Assembly: GCF_000069945.1 (NCBI RefSeq)
Contig: NC_010545.1
Span: 1,054,001-1,118,000 of the forward strand
Direction: 5' to 3'
DNA length: 64,000 nt
Origin: Corynebacterium urealyticum DSM 7109
GTDB taxonomy: Bacteria > Actinomycetota > Actinomycetes > Mycobacteriales > Mycobacteriaceae
Notes under the pieces: model-generated
Databases searched by the model: none
Told to the model about the DNA's origin: nothing
What the model saw: the letters and a program-made list of their open reading frames with translations, nothing else
Translations under genes and position numbers: made by a program
Shown: positions 46,219-55,015 of the stretch, one piece after another
Layout: each line of letters starts with the position of its first letter
How positions within the stretch are numbered: position 1 is the first letter of the stretch

Positions 46219-46779
46219 ATGCAGTTGTGGTTTGCTGACGCGCGCAAGCGCCGGTCCCGGTTTGCGGGCCTCGTGGCGGCACTCGTTGCGGGGATTGCGA
46301 TGTTGGGGGCTGGCGTTGGCCCGGCGGCAGCGCACGACCTCGTGGTTGAATCCACGCCGAAGCAGGGGTCGAAAATCCAGGAGCCGGTCAAGGAAATCTC
46401 CTTGACGTTCTCGGGTGTTCCGAAGGAGGGATTTAACCGTATCGCACTGTCCCGCGATGGGCAGGTTCTCTTCACAGGGGAGCCCGATGCGGATGGTCGA
46501 GTTTTGAGTATCGATGTCTCGGATGATGTGGACTGGCAGCCCGGTGAGTACACCGTGGGCTATCAGATCACCTCTTCGGATGGCCACGCTACTCGCGGCT
46601 CGCTGCAGTTCCAATACGGGGACACCGAGTCTTCGGATTCCAGCTCTTCCGAGCAGTCGGAGGAATCCGAGTCTGAGGGGCTGGGCGTGCCTACCTGGAT
46701 TTTCGGCGTAACCAGTATTGTTGTTATTGCAGGAGCTCTCGTTCTTGCCATCGCACGGTGGCGGGATATCTCCAAGTAG
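46219..46779 (+). CDS. Exported CopC-domain copper-binding protein
   Basis: 186-residue membrane-anchored protein with an extracytoplasmic CopC domain. A signal peptide (basic RRSR, then hydrophobic to about 38) is cleaved at AAA-H so that His39 becomes the N-terminus, the position of the Cu(II)-binding histidine in CopC. The matching SSDGHATRG block with conserved Asp and His lies near residue 122. A Ser/Glu-rich linker precedes a C-terminal membrane helix (about 160-178). No CopD membrane part is fused or adjacent. ATG 46219 has GGAAGG five bases upstream. The IS lies 178 bases upstream. Confidence 0.88.
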   Translation: MQLWFADARKRRSRFAGLVAALVAGIAMLGAGVGPAAAHDLVVESTPKQGSKIQEPVKEISLTFSGVPKEGFNRIALSRDGQVLFTGEPDADGRVLSIDVSDDVDWQPGEYTVGYQITSSDGHATRGSLQFQYGDTESSDSSSSEQSEESESEGLGVPTWIFGVTSIVVIAGALVLAIARWRDISK

Positions 46780-46855
46780 TTTGGGGCGTCTGTCTGCGGC
46801 GCGAGCCGCGGCAGGGACGAAGAGAGCACGAGAAACATCAAGGAGTCTGAAAACC

Positions 46856-47158
46856 GTGAAGCAGAACCGCACTGCACTGTCCGCCGTCGTCGCGCTGAGC
46901 GCCGCACTCGCGCTGGCTGCCTGCGCTCCACCGAATGAGAACGCTACCGGCACCGAGCACATCGACACCGCCACCGTCGGGGCAAAGACCCCGGAGCTGG
47001 CCGATAAGACGGACAAGAAGGCCGACTCGGCAACTTCTGAGACGCAGGAGACCACCACGTCTGAGGAGGCCACCGAGACGGAGGAGGCCCCCGCTGACGT
47101 TCAGCCAGGTACGGCTGACGTTGCTGGCACTGAGCCTGTGGCAGGCACCGTCAACTAA
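46856..47158 (+). CDS. Small Thr/Glu-rich lipoprotein
   Basis: 100-residue predicted lipoprotein: signal peptide MKQNRTALSAVVALSAALA with lipobox LAAC at C23. The mature part is entirely low complexity, rich in Thr, Glu, Ala and Asp (ETQETTTSEEATETEEA), with no fold recognised. GTG at 46856 has AAGGAG nine bases upstream. It sits between the CopC and PCuAC genes in one orientation with short gaps, so it is probably part of the same copper-related operon; its own role is unknown. Confidence 0.72.
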   Translation: MKQNRTALSAVVALSAALALAACAPPNENATGTEHIDTATVGAKTPELADKTDKKADSATSETQETTTSEEATETEEAPADVQPGTADVAGTEPVAGTVN

Positions 47159-47288
47159 ACCGTTCTGGTTGGGTCCACATCCCATGCGCGTGGGGTGAGA
47201 GGCTGGGTACGGTTCGTTCGTCCTGGCGTTTCCGCCCTCCGCACCAACCACCTCCTTGAGAATCAAGGACTTTTCCGTGAGGTACACC

Positions 47289-47846
47289 ATGAATACAACC
47301 GTTGGACACTCTGTGCGCCGCCCAAAGTCCCTGCGCGCTACCGCTGTCGCGCTGATGGGCGTCACCGCCCTCGGTCTGGCTGCATGCTCCCCGTCGGAGG
47401 AGAAGCCTAGCGAGCAGACGGCTTCTGAGTCTCAGACCGCCGATAATGCCGCTGAGGGCCTGACCTTCGAAGAGGCATACGTCGGGGCCAAGGGCACCGA
47501 TAAGGACATGACCGCGGTCTTCGGCAAGCTGGTCAACAACACCGACAAGGATATCCACATTGTCTCCGCATCCGGCAGCCTGGACGCGAAGTACGAGCTC
47601 CACGAGGTTGTCGATGGTGTTATGCAGGAGAACCCGGATGGTCTGCGTATCTCGGCCGGCGGCGACCTGGAGCTGAAGCCGGGCGGGGACCACATCATGA
47701 TCATGGGGTACTCCGAGGAAATCGCTGCAGGTGACGACATTACGGTCACCCTCAAGGCAGAGGATGGCACGGAGTACGAGCTGAAGAACATCCCGGCCCG
47801 CGTACAGCAGTCCAGCCACGAGCACTACGGCGATGCCCCACGGTGA
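47289..47846 (+). CDS. PCuAC-domain copper chaperone lipoprotein (C-terminus frameshifted)
   Basis: 185-residue exported lipoprotein, lipobox LAAC at C33. The PCuAC (DUF461) domain spans about 55-175, with the copper-ligand pattern H...M in YELHEVVDGVMQ and HIMIMGY in GGDHIMIMGYSEE. Such proteins carry Cu(I) to cytochrome oxidase or other exported copper enzymes. The ending SSHEHYGDAPR then TGA looks abnormal: deleting one C from the CCCC run at 47836-47839 continues the frame as GDAHGDHAGMEGHGDH, a His/Met-rich tail ending at 47964. Start ATG 47289. Confidence 0.85.
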   Translation: MNTTVGHSVRRPKSLRATAVALMGVTALGLAACSPSEEKPSEQTASESQTADNAAEGLTFEEAYVGAKGTDKDMTAVFGKLVNNTDKDIHIVSASGSLDAKYELHEVVDGVMQENPDGLRISAGGDLELKPGGDHIMIMGYSEEIAAGDDITVTLKAEDGTEYELKNIPARVQQSSHEHYGDAPR

Positions 47847-47964
47847 TCACGCTGGCATGGAGGGCCACGGTGATCACGTTGGCATGGAGGATCACAGCGA
47901 GCACGGCAGCCATGGTGCCGAGATGGGCGGCGAGGGGGAGCACGCCGGTCACGGCGAGCACTAA
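47833..47964 (+). other. Out-of-frame His/Met-rich tail of the PCuAC gene
   Basis: 43 codons in the frame one base off from the PCuAC gene, from ATG 47833 to TAA 47964, encoding almost only His, Gly, Glu, Asp and Met (for example GDHAGMEGH, EHAGHGEH). It contains a 27-bp imperfect tandem repeat (47839-47865, 47866-47892). Its composition fits a metal-binding tail of the upstream protein, so a single-base indel, a programmed frameshift or a sequencing error is likelier than an independent gene. Confidence 0.7.
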
Positions 47965-47992
47965 AGCTGCCTCCCATCACCTCATGCAGTGA

Positions 47993-48032
47993 AAGCCTGG
48001 GCCGCGTGACCAACGCGGGGCCCAGGCTTTCC
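47993..48032 (+). terminator. Hairpin after the PCuAC gene
   Basis: AAGCCTGGGCCGCG (47993-48006) pairs with CGCGGGGCCCAGGCTT (48014-48029) with a two-base bulge, followed by TCCC. A strong stem with a poor T tract; it probably separates the copper genes from the peroxidase gene. Confidence 0.7.
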
Positions 48033-48090
48033 CGCCATTTGGCTGCGGTTTTAGAGATTTAGCAAGGATAAAAGAAGGTAGTTGAGTGAG

Positions 48091-49299
48091 ATGAGTACTG
48101 GGGAGTCTTCGGGATTTTTTAATGTCAGCCGGCGTGGCCTATTTGCCGGTGTCGGTGCAGCGGGCGCGGCTGCCGTGCTCGCCAGCTGCGCGGAGGGCGA
48201 GGGACGCGGGGGAGATAAGCCCAACTCCTCCGGGCACATCGAAGAAAAGTTGACCGTCCCCTTCGACGGTGCTCGCCAGGCTGGCATCCAAACGCCACAC
48301 CAGAGTCATGGGCTCATTGTGGCATTCGATTTCCACAACACAAACAGCCGTGAGGCCCTCCGTAAGGACCTCCGCCGGCTCATGCGCGTGTGGACCCCGG
48401 ATGCCCGGAAGCTGACCCAGGGTGAGGCGGCGTTGGCAGACCTCGAGCCCGAGCTCAATCTGCAACCCGGCAACCTGACCATCACTATCGGCTGGTCACC
48501 GGCCCTCATCGAGAAGATCGGGGCCCTGGATTCAGCACCACAATGGGTTTCCTCCCACACGAAGGGGCTGCCTAAGTTCAAGGGCGACGATTTGGACCCG
48601 GCGTTTAGCGATGGGGACGTCGTCGTCCAAATGTGCGGCGAGGACCTGACCACCCTGTCGCATGCGATGCGGGTGCTGACCCGTGGTGGTCGGGACTACG
48701 TTAAACCACGCTGGACCCAGCGCGGCTTCGTCGATATCCGGGAGGGGCAGACCGCGCGCAACCTCATGGGCTTCAAGGACGGCACCGTCGTTCCGCGCAC
48801 CGACGAGGAATTCGACAACGCGGTCTGGGACGACCGTAACGGCACCTCCATGATCGTGCGTCGGGTGACATTCGATATGCCTGGTTGGGAAGCTCTCGAC
48901 CGCGAGAGCCGGGAGAATGTCTTCGGCCGCAAGGCCATCAGCGGTGCGCCCCTGACCGGAGAAGATGAGTTCGACGACCCGGACCTCAACGCGGTGGACT
49001 CCACCGGCTTGCCCGTGATTGACCCTAAGAGTCACGTGGGGATCACGGCCGGGGAGGGCAAACACATGCTGCGACGCCCGTTCAACTGGGACGGCGAGGT
49101 GAATGAACACGGTGATTCCGGCCTGATTTTCATCTGCTTCCAGGAGGACCCGGATACCTCGTTCACCCCGCTGCAGCACCGTCTGGCGGAGAACGACCGA
49201 CTCAATCAGTGGATCACCCACACCGGTTCCGGGGTCTACTGGGTGCTGCCTGGCACCGAACCGGGCTCCTACTGGGGGCAACAGATCCTCGAAGGGTAA
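48091..49299 (+). CDS. Tat-exported DyP-type haem peroxidase (EfeB-like), probable lipoprotein
   Basis: 402-residue dye-decolourising peroxidase. The N-terminus has a twin-arginine motif SRRGLFAG (13-20) and a hydrophobic stretch ending in LASC (C33), so it is likely a Tat-exported lipoprotein. The DyP hallmark GFKDGT (GxxDG) carries the distal aspartate; the haem-ligand histidine is probably in SHVGITAG, and the C-terminal LIFICFQEDP block is typical. ATG 48091 was chosen; in-frame TTG 48082 is closer to AGAAGG and could be used. No EfeU or EfeO gene is nearby. Confidence 0.9.
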   Translation: MSTGESSGFFNVSRRGLFAGVGAAGAAAVLASCAEGEGRGGDKPNSSGHIEEKLTVPFDGARQAGIQTPHQSHGLIVAFDFHNTNSREALRKDLRRLMRVWTPDARKLTQGEAALADLEPELNLQPGNLTITIGWSPALIEKIGALDSAPQWVSSHTKGLPKFKGDDLDPAFSDGDVVVQMCGEDLTTLSHAMRVLTRGGRDYVKPRWTQRGFVDIREGQTARNLMGFKDGTVVPRTDEEFDNAVWDDRNGTSMIVRRVTFDMPGWEALDRESRENVFGRKAISGAPLTGEDEFDDPDLNAVDSTGLPVIDPKSHVGITAGEGKHMLRRPFNWDGEVNEHGDSGLIFICFQEDPDTSFTPLQHRLAENDRLNQWITHTGSGVYWVLPGTEPGSYWGQQILEG

Positions 49300-49368
49300 A
49301 CTGAAAGGTCGTTAGTGGCAGTCACCCGGTATGTGACCGCCCACGTCGTTGCTTGAAGGAGCATTTTC

Positions 49369-51429
49369 TTGAACTCTCCCGTTTCCGCACAGCCTGCCGT
49401 TAAGTTCCTCGTTCCGGCTGGCGAGACAGCCGGTGCGGCCATGCGTCCGCTGGAACTGCCGAACAAGGGGCCCGAGGCCATCGTCGTCGTGAAGGACCCA
49501 GAGGGCAACCTCCGCGACCTTGCCTGGGCCCCGGAAGTGGACACCGAGGTCACTGCGATTGCGTCAGATACGGAAGAGGGACGCGGCGTGATCCGCCACT
49601 CCACCGCGCACGTTCTCGCCCAGGCGGTGCAGCGGGTTTTCCCGGGTACCAAGCTGGGAATCGGGCCGGCCATCGATGGTGGTTTCTACTACGACTTCGA
49701 TGTCGCGGAGCCGTTCACGCCCGAGGATCTGAAGAAGATCGAGCGGGAGATGAAGAAGATCATCAAGTCCGGACAGCGCTTTGAGCGCAAGGCCTATAGC
49801 TCTAACGATGAGGCCCGCACCGAATACGCGGCCGAGCCGTACAAGCTCGAGCTGATCGAGGATAAAGGCAACGTGGCGCCGGACTCGGAGGAGGCCATGG
49901 AGGTCGGTGCAGGCGAGCTGACCGCCTACTCGAACGTCAACCCGCGCACCGGCGAGGTCGAGTGGTATGACCTGTGCCGCGGCCCGCACGTGCCGACCAC
50001 GCGCTACATCCCGGCGTTTGCGATTACCCGCTCCTCGGCGGCGTATTGGCGCGGCGACCAGGACAACGCAGGCCTGCAGCGTATCTACGGCACCGCATGG
50101 GAGTCCAAGGAGAAGCTCGCCGAGTACCAGCACATGCTGGAGGAAGCTGAAAAGCGCGACCACCGTCGACTGGGTGCGGAGCTTGACCTGTTCAGCTTTC
50201 CCGACGAGGTGGGCTCCGGCTTCCCGGTTTTCCACCCGAATGGCGGCATCGTGCGCCTCGAGATGGAAGAGCACTCACGCAGGCGCCACCTGGCGAGCGG
50301 CTACTCCTTCGTCAACACCCCGCACATCACGAAGGGCGACCTGTTCCAGAAGTCCGGTCACCTGGACTTCTACGCCGAGGGCATGTTCCCCCCGATGCAG
50401 CTGGATGGCGAGACCGACGAGGAAGGCAACGTCACCAAGCCGGGGCAGGACTACTACGCCAAGCCGATGAACTGCCCGATGCACAACCTCATCTTCGCTT
50501 CCCGTGGCCGCAGCTATCGTGAGCTGCCCCTGCGGCTCTTCGAGTTCGGCACCGTATACCGCTACGAGAAGTCCGGCGTGGTGCACGGACTGACCCGCGC
50601 ACGTGGTTTCACCCAGGACGACGCGCACATCTACTGCACCGAGGATCAGCTCGAGGACGAGCTGACGACGGTACTGGAGTTCATCATCTCCCTGCTGCGC
50701 GACTACGGTCTGGACGATTTCTACCTGGAGCTGTCGACGAAGGACCCGAAGAAGTTCGTCGGCACCGACGAGATCTGGGAGCGTTCCACTGAGATTCTGC
50801 AGCGGGTCGCTGAGAAGTCCGGCCTGGAGCTTGTACCGGACCCGGCGGGTGCAGCCTTCTATGGGCCGAAGATCTCCGTCCAGGCTCGCGACGCCATTGG
50901 TCGTACCTGGCAGATGTCCACCGTGCAGCTGGATTTCAACCTGCCTGAGCGCTTTGACCTGGAGTACACCGCGCCGGACGGCACCAAGAAGCGCCCGATC
51001 ATGATTCACCGCGCGCTATTCGGCTCCATCGAGCGCTTCTTCGGCGTGCTCCTGGAGCACTACGCCGGCGCCTTCCCCGCTTGGCTGGCACCGCACCAGG
51101 TCATGGGTATCCCGGTGGCCGAGGACTTCACCGAGTACCTGGAGGAGTTCGTCGCCGACCTTCGCAAGGACGGCATCCGCGCCGAGGTTGATACCTCCGA
51201 TGACCGCATGCAGAAGAAGATCCGAACCCACACCAAGGGCAAGATTCCATTCATGCTGCTCGTCGGAGGACGGGACGTCGAGAATGGTGCGGTGAGCTTC
51301 CGCTTCCACGACGGCACCCAGGTCAACGGAGTGCCTCGTGAGGAGGCAGCCAAGGCGATTAAGGAGTGGATCGGCCAGCGTCGCAATGAGCAGCCGACGA
51401 AGGAACTCATCGCGTCGGAGCTGGGCTAA
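49369..51429 (+). CDS. thrS: Threonine-tRNA ligase
   Basis: 686-residue class II synthetase charging tRNA-Thr. A short N-terminal TGS region is followed by the editing domain ([11 protein letters not shown], with zinc-like histidines), the class II core with [12 protein letters not shown], the motif 2 arginine region and [25 protein letters not shown], and the C-terminal anticodon-binding domain ([12 protein letters not shown]). Start TTG at 49369 with AAGGAG nine bases upstream. First gene of the conserved thrS-HIT-pgsA-patA-pimA set. Confidence 0.96.
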   Translation: MNSPVSAQPAVKFLVPAGETAGAAMRPLELPNKGPEAIVVVKDPEGNLRDLAWAPEVDTEVTAIASDTEEGRGVIRHSTAHVLAQAVQRVFPGTKLGIGPAIDGGFYYDFDVAEPFTPEDLKKIEREMKKIIKSGQRFERKAYSSNDEARTEYAAEPYKLELIEDKGNVAPDSEEAMEVGAGELTAYSNVNPRTGEVEWYDLCRGPHVPTTRYIPAFAITRSSAAYWRGDQDNAGLQRIYGTAWESKEKLAEYQHMLEEAEKRDHRRLGAELDLFSFPDEVGSGFPVFHPNGGIVRLEMEEHSRRRHLASGYSFVNTPHITKGDLFQKSGHLDFYAEGMFPPMQLDGETDEEGNVTKPGQDYYAKPMNCPMHNLIFASRGRSYRELPLRLFEFGTVYRYEKSGVVHGLTRARGFTQDDAHIYCTEDQLEDELTTVLEFIISLLRDYGLDDFYLELSTKDPKKFVGTDEIWERSTEILQRVAEKSGLELVPDPAGAAFYGPKISVQARDAIGRTWQMSTVQLDFNLPERFDLEYTAPDGTKKRPIMIHRALFGSIERFFGVLLEHYAGAFPAWLAPHQVMGIPVAEDFTEYLEEFVADLRKDGIRAEVDTSDDRMQKKIRTHTKGKIPFMLLVGGRDVENGAVSFRFHDGTQVNGVPREEAAKAIKEWIGQRRNEQPTKELIASELG

Positions 51430-51463
51430 GCATCGCCCGGCGACAGCTACTACAGGTAGGGGT

Positions 51464-52171
51464 GTGAAGATAGTGAGTTGCGACCCGGACCAGGTTCCGG
51501 CCGGCCGGTGGTCCTCAGAGCAGGGGACGGCGGAACCTGCGGCAGCTGAGCTATCTACCCCGGGGCCGTCGGAAGATAAAGACCGGGTCGTGGATACCGG
51601 GGTGGGCTCGCAGCCTGAACTCTCCGGCGGTTTGGACCGCCTCTGGGCGCCCTACCGCTCCGCTTACCTCGCCGATCGGCCGAAGAAGTCCGCCCAGGAG
51701 GGAGCAGGAGGCCCCGAGGGCGGTGAGAAGAAGCCTGAGGACCCGTTCCTCGACCTGCCTAACCTTTCCGACGAGGACGCGCTCATCGTCGCTCGTGGTG
51801 AGGAGGTCTTCTGCGTTCTCAACCTGTTTCCCTATAACCCCGGGCACATGATGGTGATCCCATACCGCCAGGTCGCGAATTACGAGGACCTGACAATGTC
51901 GGAGCTTATTGAGATGGCGACCTTCACCCAGCATGCAATCAAGACCCTGCGCTTTGTCTCGGGCCCGGACGCCATCAACGTCGGCATGAACCTTGGCCGC
52001 CCGTCAGGCGGCTCGGTCCCAACACACCTGCACCAACACATCGTTCCCCGCTGGACCGGGGATACAAGTTTCATGACCGTGATCGCCGGCGCTAAAGTGC
52101 TACCGCAGACACTTCGCGATACCAGGGCTCTGCTCTCTCGGGCGTGGCGCGAGCTTGAGGATCAAAAATAG
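51464..52171 (+). CDS. HIT-family hydrolase/Ap4A phosphorylase
   Basis: 235-residue histidine-triad protein acting on nucleotide phosphoanhydrides. The catalytic triad is HLHQHIVP near residue 190, preceded by the family block LNLFPYNPGHMMVIPYRQVANYEDL. The mycobacterial orthologue in this position (Rv2613c) is an Ap4A phosphorylase. The first 60 residues are disordered and non-conserved. GTG 51464 is chosen; GTG 51473 fits AGGTAGGGG equally well. Confidence 0.88.
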   Translation: MKIVSCDPDQVPAGRWSSEQGTAEPAAAELSTPGPSEDKDRVVDTGVGSQPELSGGLDRLWAPYRSAYLADRPKKSAQEGAGGPEGGEKKPEDPFLDLPNLSDEDALIVARGEEVFCVLNLFPYNPGHMMVIPYRQVANYEDLTMSELIEMATFTQHAIKTLRFVSGPDAINVGMNLGRPSGGSVPTHLHQHIVPRWTGDTSFMTVIAGAKVLPQTLRDTRALLSRAWRELEDQK

Positions 52172-52235
52172 TGGATAATACCGGGCGTAGGGGACCCGTA
52201 CTAAGGATGATCGTGATGACTGAAAGGAAGGCTTT

Positions 52236-52880
52236 ATGTTGAGCGAACACGCCCGTCGGCCTGCCTCCGTCATCATTGAACCCATCGCCCGCACCCTTCA
52301 GAAAGCGCACGTGAGCCCGAATGCGGTCACGCTGGGCGGAACAGTCGCTGCGGTGGTGCTCGCGCTGTGGTTGATCCCAACCGGGCATCACTTCGCCGCG
52401 GCCGTGCTGATCGGGCTCACGACCGCGCTGGACATGGTCGACGGCACCATGGCCCGGATGGCGGGCGGCGGCACAAAATTCGGCGCCACCCTGGACGCAA
52501 CCTGCGACCGGGTCACGGACGGTGCGATCTTCGGTGCGCTCGCTTTTTGGTTTGCTCTGGACGCCGAGTCCCACCCGGTGCTGCTCGCTCTCACCCTCAC
52601 GATTCTTGTCGCGGGACAGGTGACCAGTTATGTGAAGGCGCGAGCAGAGGCCAGCGACCTGCCCGTTGACGGCGGCCTCATCGAGCGTCCAGAGCGGCTC
52701 ATTATCTCGTTGGTCGCCCTGGGCCTGTCCGGCCTGGGTGTGCCTTACGTGCTCTGGGTTGGCCTGTGGCTGCTTGGCCTGGGGTCCGTGTTCACGGTGA
52801 TCCAGCGCCTCGTGATGGCTTCCCGCTCGGATGCATCTACCGATCACATCGCGGCCCCCGCGGGAGCACGGGAGTTTTAG
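52236..52880 (+). CDS. pgsA: Phosphatidylinositol phosphate synthase (CDP-alcohol phosphotransferase)
   Basis: 214-residue integral membrane enzyme joining CDP-diacylglycerol and inositol-1-phosphate. The CDP-alcohol phosphotransferase motif is complete: D66, D69-G70, A73-R74, G83, D87 and D91 (DMVDGTMARMAGGGTKFGATLDATCD). About six helices. Directly followed by patA and pimA, which use its product, as in mycobacteria (Rv2612c). ATG 52236 has GAAAGGAAGG upstream. Confidence 0.93.
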   Translation: MLSEHARRPASVIIEPIARTLQKAHVSPNAVTLGGTVAAVVLALWLIPTGHHFAAAVLIGLTTALDMVDGTMARMAGGGTKFGATLDATCDRVTDGAIFGALAFWFALDAESHPVLLALTLTILVAGQVTSYVKARAEASDLPVDGGLIERPERLIISLVALGLSGLGVPYVLWVGLWLLGLGSVFTVIQRLVMASRSDASTDHIAAPAGAREF

Positions 52881-52883
52881 CCC

Positions 52884-53825
52884 GTGGCCAAGAAGCTATC
52901 CCTCCCCAGCGGCGAGGAACTGTCTGCCCTGGGGTACCAACTGGGTTGGGCGGCAACCAAGCGCCTGCCGGAACCCGTCGCAACCGTGCTTTTCAACGTG
53001 ATCGCGGATGCTGCCTCTGGTAAGGGGAAGGGGCCTGATCAGCTACGTCGTAATCTGTCGCGTGTCGTCGGGCCCGAGAATGTCACTCGTGCCCTCGTGC
53101 GCCGCGCCATGCGCTCCTATCTCAGGTACTGGAAGGAGGCCTTCCGGCTGCCCAGCATGGTCGGGAAAAATTTGGCCGTCACACTCGACCGGGGCTTCGA
53201 CTCCCCAGTGAGCAAGCAGCGCGTGGCTGCGGCCGTCGAGGAAGGGCGCGGACTCATCCTGACGTTGCCGCATTCCGGGAACTGGGACATGGCTGGGGTG
53301 TGGCTCGTTCATACCCACGGCGGTTTCGCGACCGTCGCGGAAAGGCTGAAGCCAGAATCGCTATTTGAAGCTTTCGTCCGCTACCGCAACCAGCTGGGCT
53401 TCGAGGTGCTCCCACTGACTGGTGGCCAGCAACCCCCGATGGCCCGGCTTGAGGAGGTCCTCCGGGGTGGCGGGATCGTGTGTCTGATGGGGGAGCGGGA
53501 TCTGACCGGTCGTGGAGTTCCCGTGGATTTCTTCGGCGAGCGCACCTCCATGCCCGCAGGCCCCGCTCTGCTTGCCCAGAAAACTGGGGCAGCCCTGCAC
53601 GTAGCTCACAGTTTCTTCGGCGAGTCCACGGATCAGTGGGGCTTTTCTGTGGGGCCAAGGATCGACGCGGACCGCCCGATCGCGGAGGTTGCGCAGGATA
53701 TTGCCGACGGCTTCGAGAAAAATATCGCTGCCCACCCCGCCGACTGGCACATGCTGCAGCCCCTTTTCTATGACGACCTGAGCGAGGCGCGCCGTGCTCG
53801 GCTCGGTGCGGGGGAGGTTCCGTGA
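52884..53825 (+). CDS. patA: Phosphatidylinositol mannoside acyltransferase
   Basis: 313-residue LpxL-like acyltransferase that acylates the mannose of PIM1/PIM2. It has the HX4D motif H130-D135 (LPHSGNWDMAG), the second acyltransferase block MGERDLTGRGVPVDFFG and a C-terminal PADWHMLQPLF typical of the LpxL/HtrB fold. GTG start three bases after the pgsA stop; its stop overlaps the pimA start (GTGA). Orthologous in position to Rv2611c. Confidence 0.9.
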   Translation: MAKKLSLPSGEELSALGYQLGWAATKRLPEPVATVLFNVIADAASGKGKGPDQLRRNLSRVVGPENVTRALVRRAMRSYLRYWKEAFRLPSMVGKNLAVTLDRGFDSPVSKQRVAAAVEEGRGLILTLPHSGNWDMAGVWLVHTHGGFATVAERLKPESLFEAFVRYRNQLGFEVLPLTGGQQPPMARLEEVLRGGGIVCLMGERDLTGRGVPVDFFGERTSMPAGPALLAQKTGAALHVAHSFFGESTDQWGFSVGPRIDADRPIAEVAQDIADGFEKNIAAHPADWHMLQPLFYDDLSEARRARLGAGEVP

Positions 53826-55015
53826 CCCAGGATCAACTCGCAGTGACTGGCGAGCGCCCCCTTAACATCGGAATGGTGTGCCCCTACTCCTTCGACGAAC
53901 CCGGCGGGGTGCAGATCCACGCGATTGAGCTCTGCACCGAGCTACAGCGCCGTGGCCACCGCGTGAGCCTCATTGGTCCGGGGGAGCAACCGGAGGGGCT
54001 GCCGGAGTTTCTGGAGTGCGGAGGCCCCAGCATCCCCATCCGCTACAACGGTTCCGTGGCCCGGCTGAGCTTCGGACCTCGAACACGCCGGCACCTTCGC
54101 CGCTGGATTGCGCGAAATGATTTCGACGTCGTGCACATCCACGAACCGAACTCTCCGTCCTATTCCATGCTGACCCTGGCAGTTGCCGAAGGACCCATGG
54201 TGGCCACCTATCACGCTTCGGCTAGCGGTTCGAAGCTCCTGAAGCTCGCTTTGCCGGCTTTGCGGCCGTTTCTGGAGAAGATCCATGCCGGCATCGCGGT
54301 CTCCGAGGAGGCGCGGCGCTGGCAGGTGGAGATGCTCGCCGGCGACCCCGTGCTGATCCCCAACGGGGTTGACACTGCTGCGTACCGGGAAGCCAAAGTG
54401 TTGACTGAGCTAGACCCTGACCGGCCTCGCCTGATGTTCCTCGGTCGCTTCGATGAGCCGCGCAAGGGTCTCCAGGTGATGCTCGGGGCGATGCCGGCAA
54501 TCCTGCGCCAGCACCCGAATGTCGAACTGTTGGTCGTGGGTGCGGGGTCTGTTGAGGCACTCGGTAAGCGCCTGGACGGGATGGGGCTGAGCTGGGTCCA
54601 CGGCAGGCAGCCTAGTGAGGCAACAGTGCGGGTGTTGGGCAAGGTCAGTGACGCGGAGAAAGCCCGCGCCCTGGCCAGCAGCGACATTTACGTCGCCCCC
54701 AACACCGGAGGCGAGAGCTTCGGCATCGTGCTTGTGGAGGCAATGGCTGCAGGTGCGGCCGTCGTCGCCAGTGATATCCCGGCCTTCCAAGCGGTCGGCG
54801 ACCAGGGGCGCGCCGCGTGCCTGTTCGCCAACCACGATGCAGCCAACCTCGCGCTGAAGGTCAACGGTCTGCTCTCGAAGCCCGCCGAGATTCGCGAGCT
54901 GGCTGCCCGCGGGCAGGAACGGAGCCAGATGTACGACTGGAACACCGTGGCCAGTCGCGTGGAGCAGGTGTATCACACAGCCACACTCAAGGGACGGAAG
55001 GTGACCTGCTCGTGA
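53822..55015 (+). CDS. pimA: Phosphatidylinositol alpha-mannosyltransferase PimA
   Basis: 397-residue GT-B/GT4 enzyme transferring the first mannose from GDP-mannose to phosphatidylinositol at the inner face of the membrane. The N-terminal acceptor domain has PYSFDEPGGVQIHAIEL and GPGEQ; the C-terminal donor domain has FLGRFDEPRKGLQVML and the nucleotide-sugar motif GESFGIVLVEAMAAG. GTG start overlaps patA and its stop overlaps the next gene, so the pgsA-patA-pimA set is tightly coupled. Confidence 0.93.
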   Translation: MTQDQLAVTGERPLNIGMVCPYSFDEPGGVQIHAIELCTELQRRGHRVSLIGPGEQPEGLPEFLECGGPSIPIRYNGSVARLSFGPRTRRHLRRWIARNDFDVVHIHEPNSPSYSMLTLAVAEGPMVATYHASASGSKLLKLALPALRPFLEKIHAGIAVSEEARRWQVEMLAGDPVLIPNGVDTAAYREAKVLTELDPDRPRLMFLGRFDEPRKGLQVMLGAMPAILRQHPNVELLVVGAGSVEALGKRLDGMGLSWVHGRQPSEATVRVLGKVSDAEKARALASSDIYVAPNTGGESFGIVLVEAMAAGAAVVASDIPAFQAVGDQGRAACLFANHDAANLALKVNGLLSKPAEIRELAARGQERSQMYDWNTVASRVEQVYHTATLKGRKVTCS

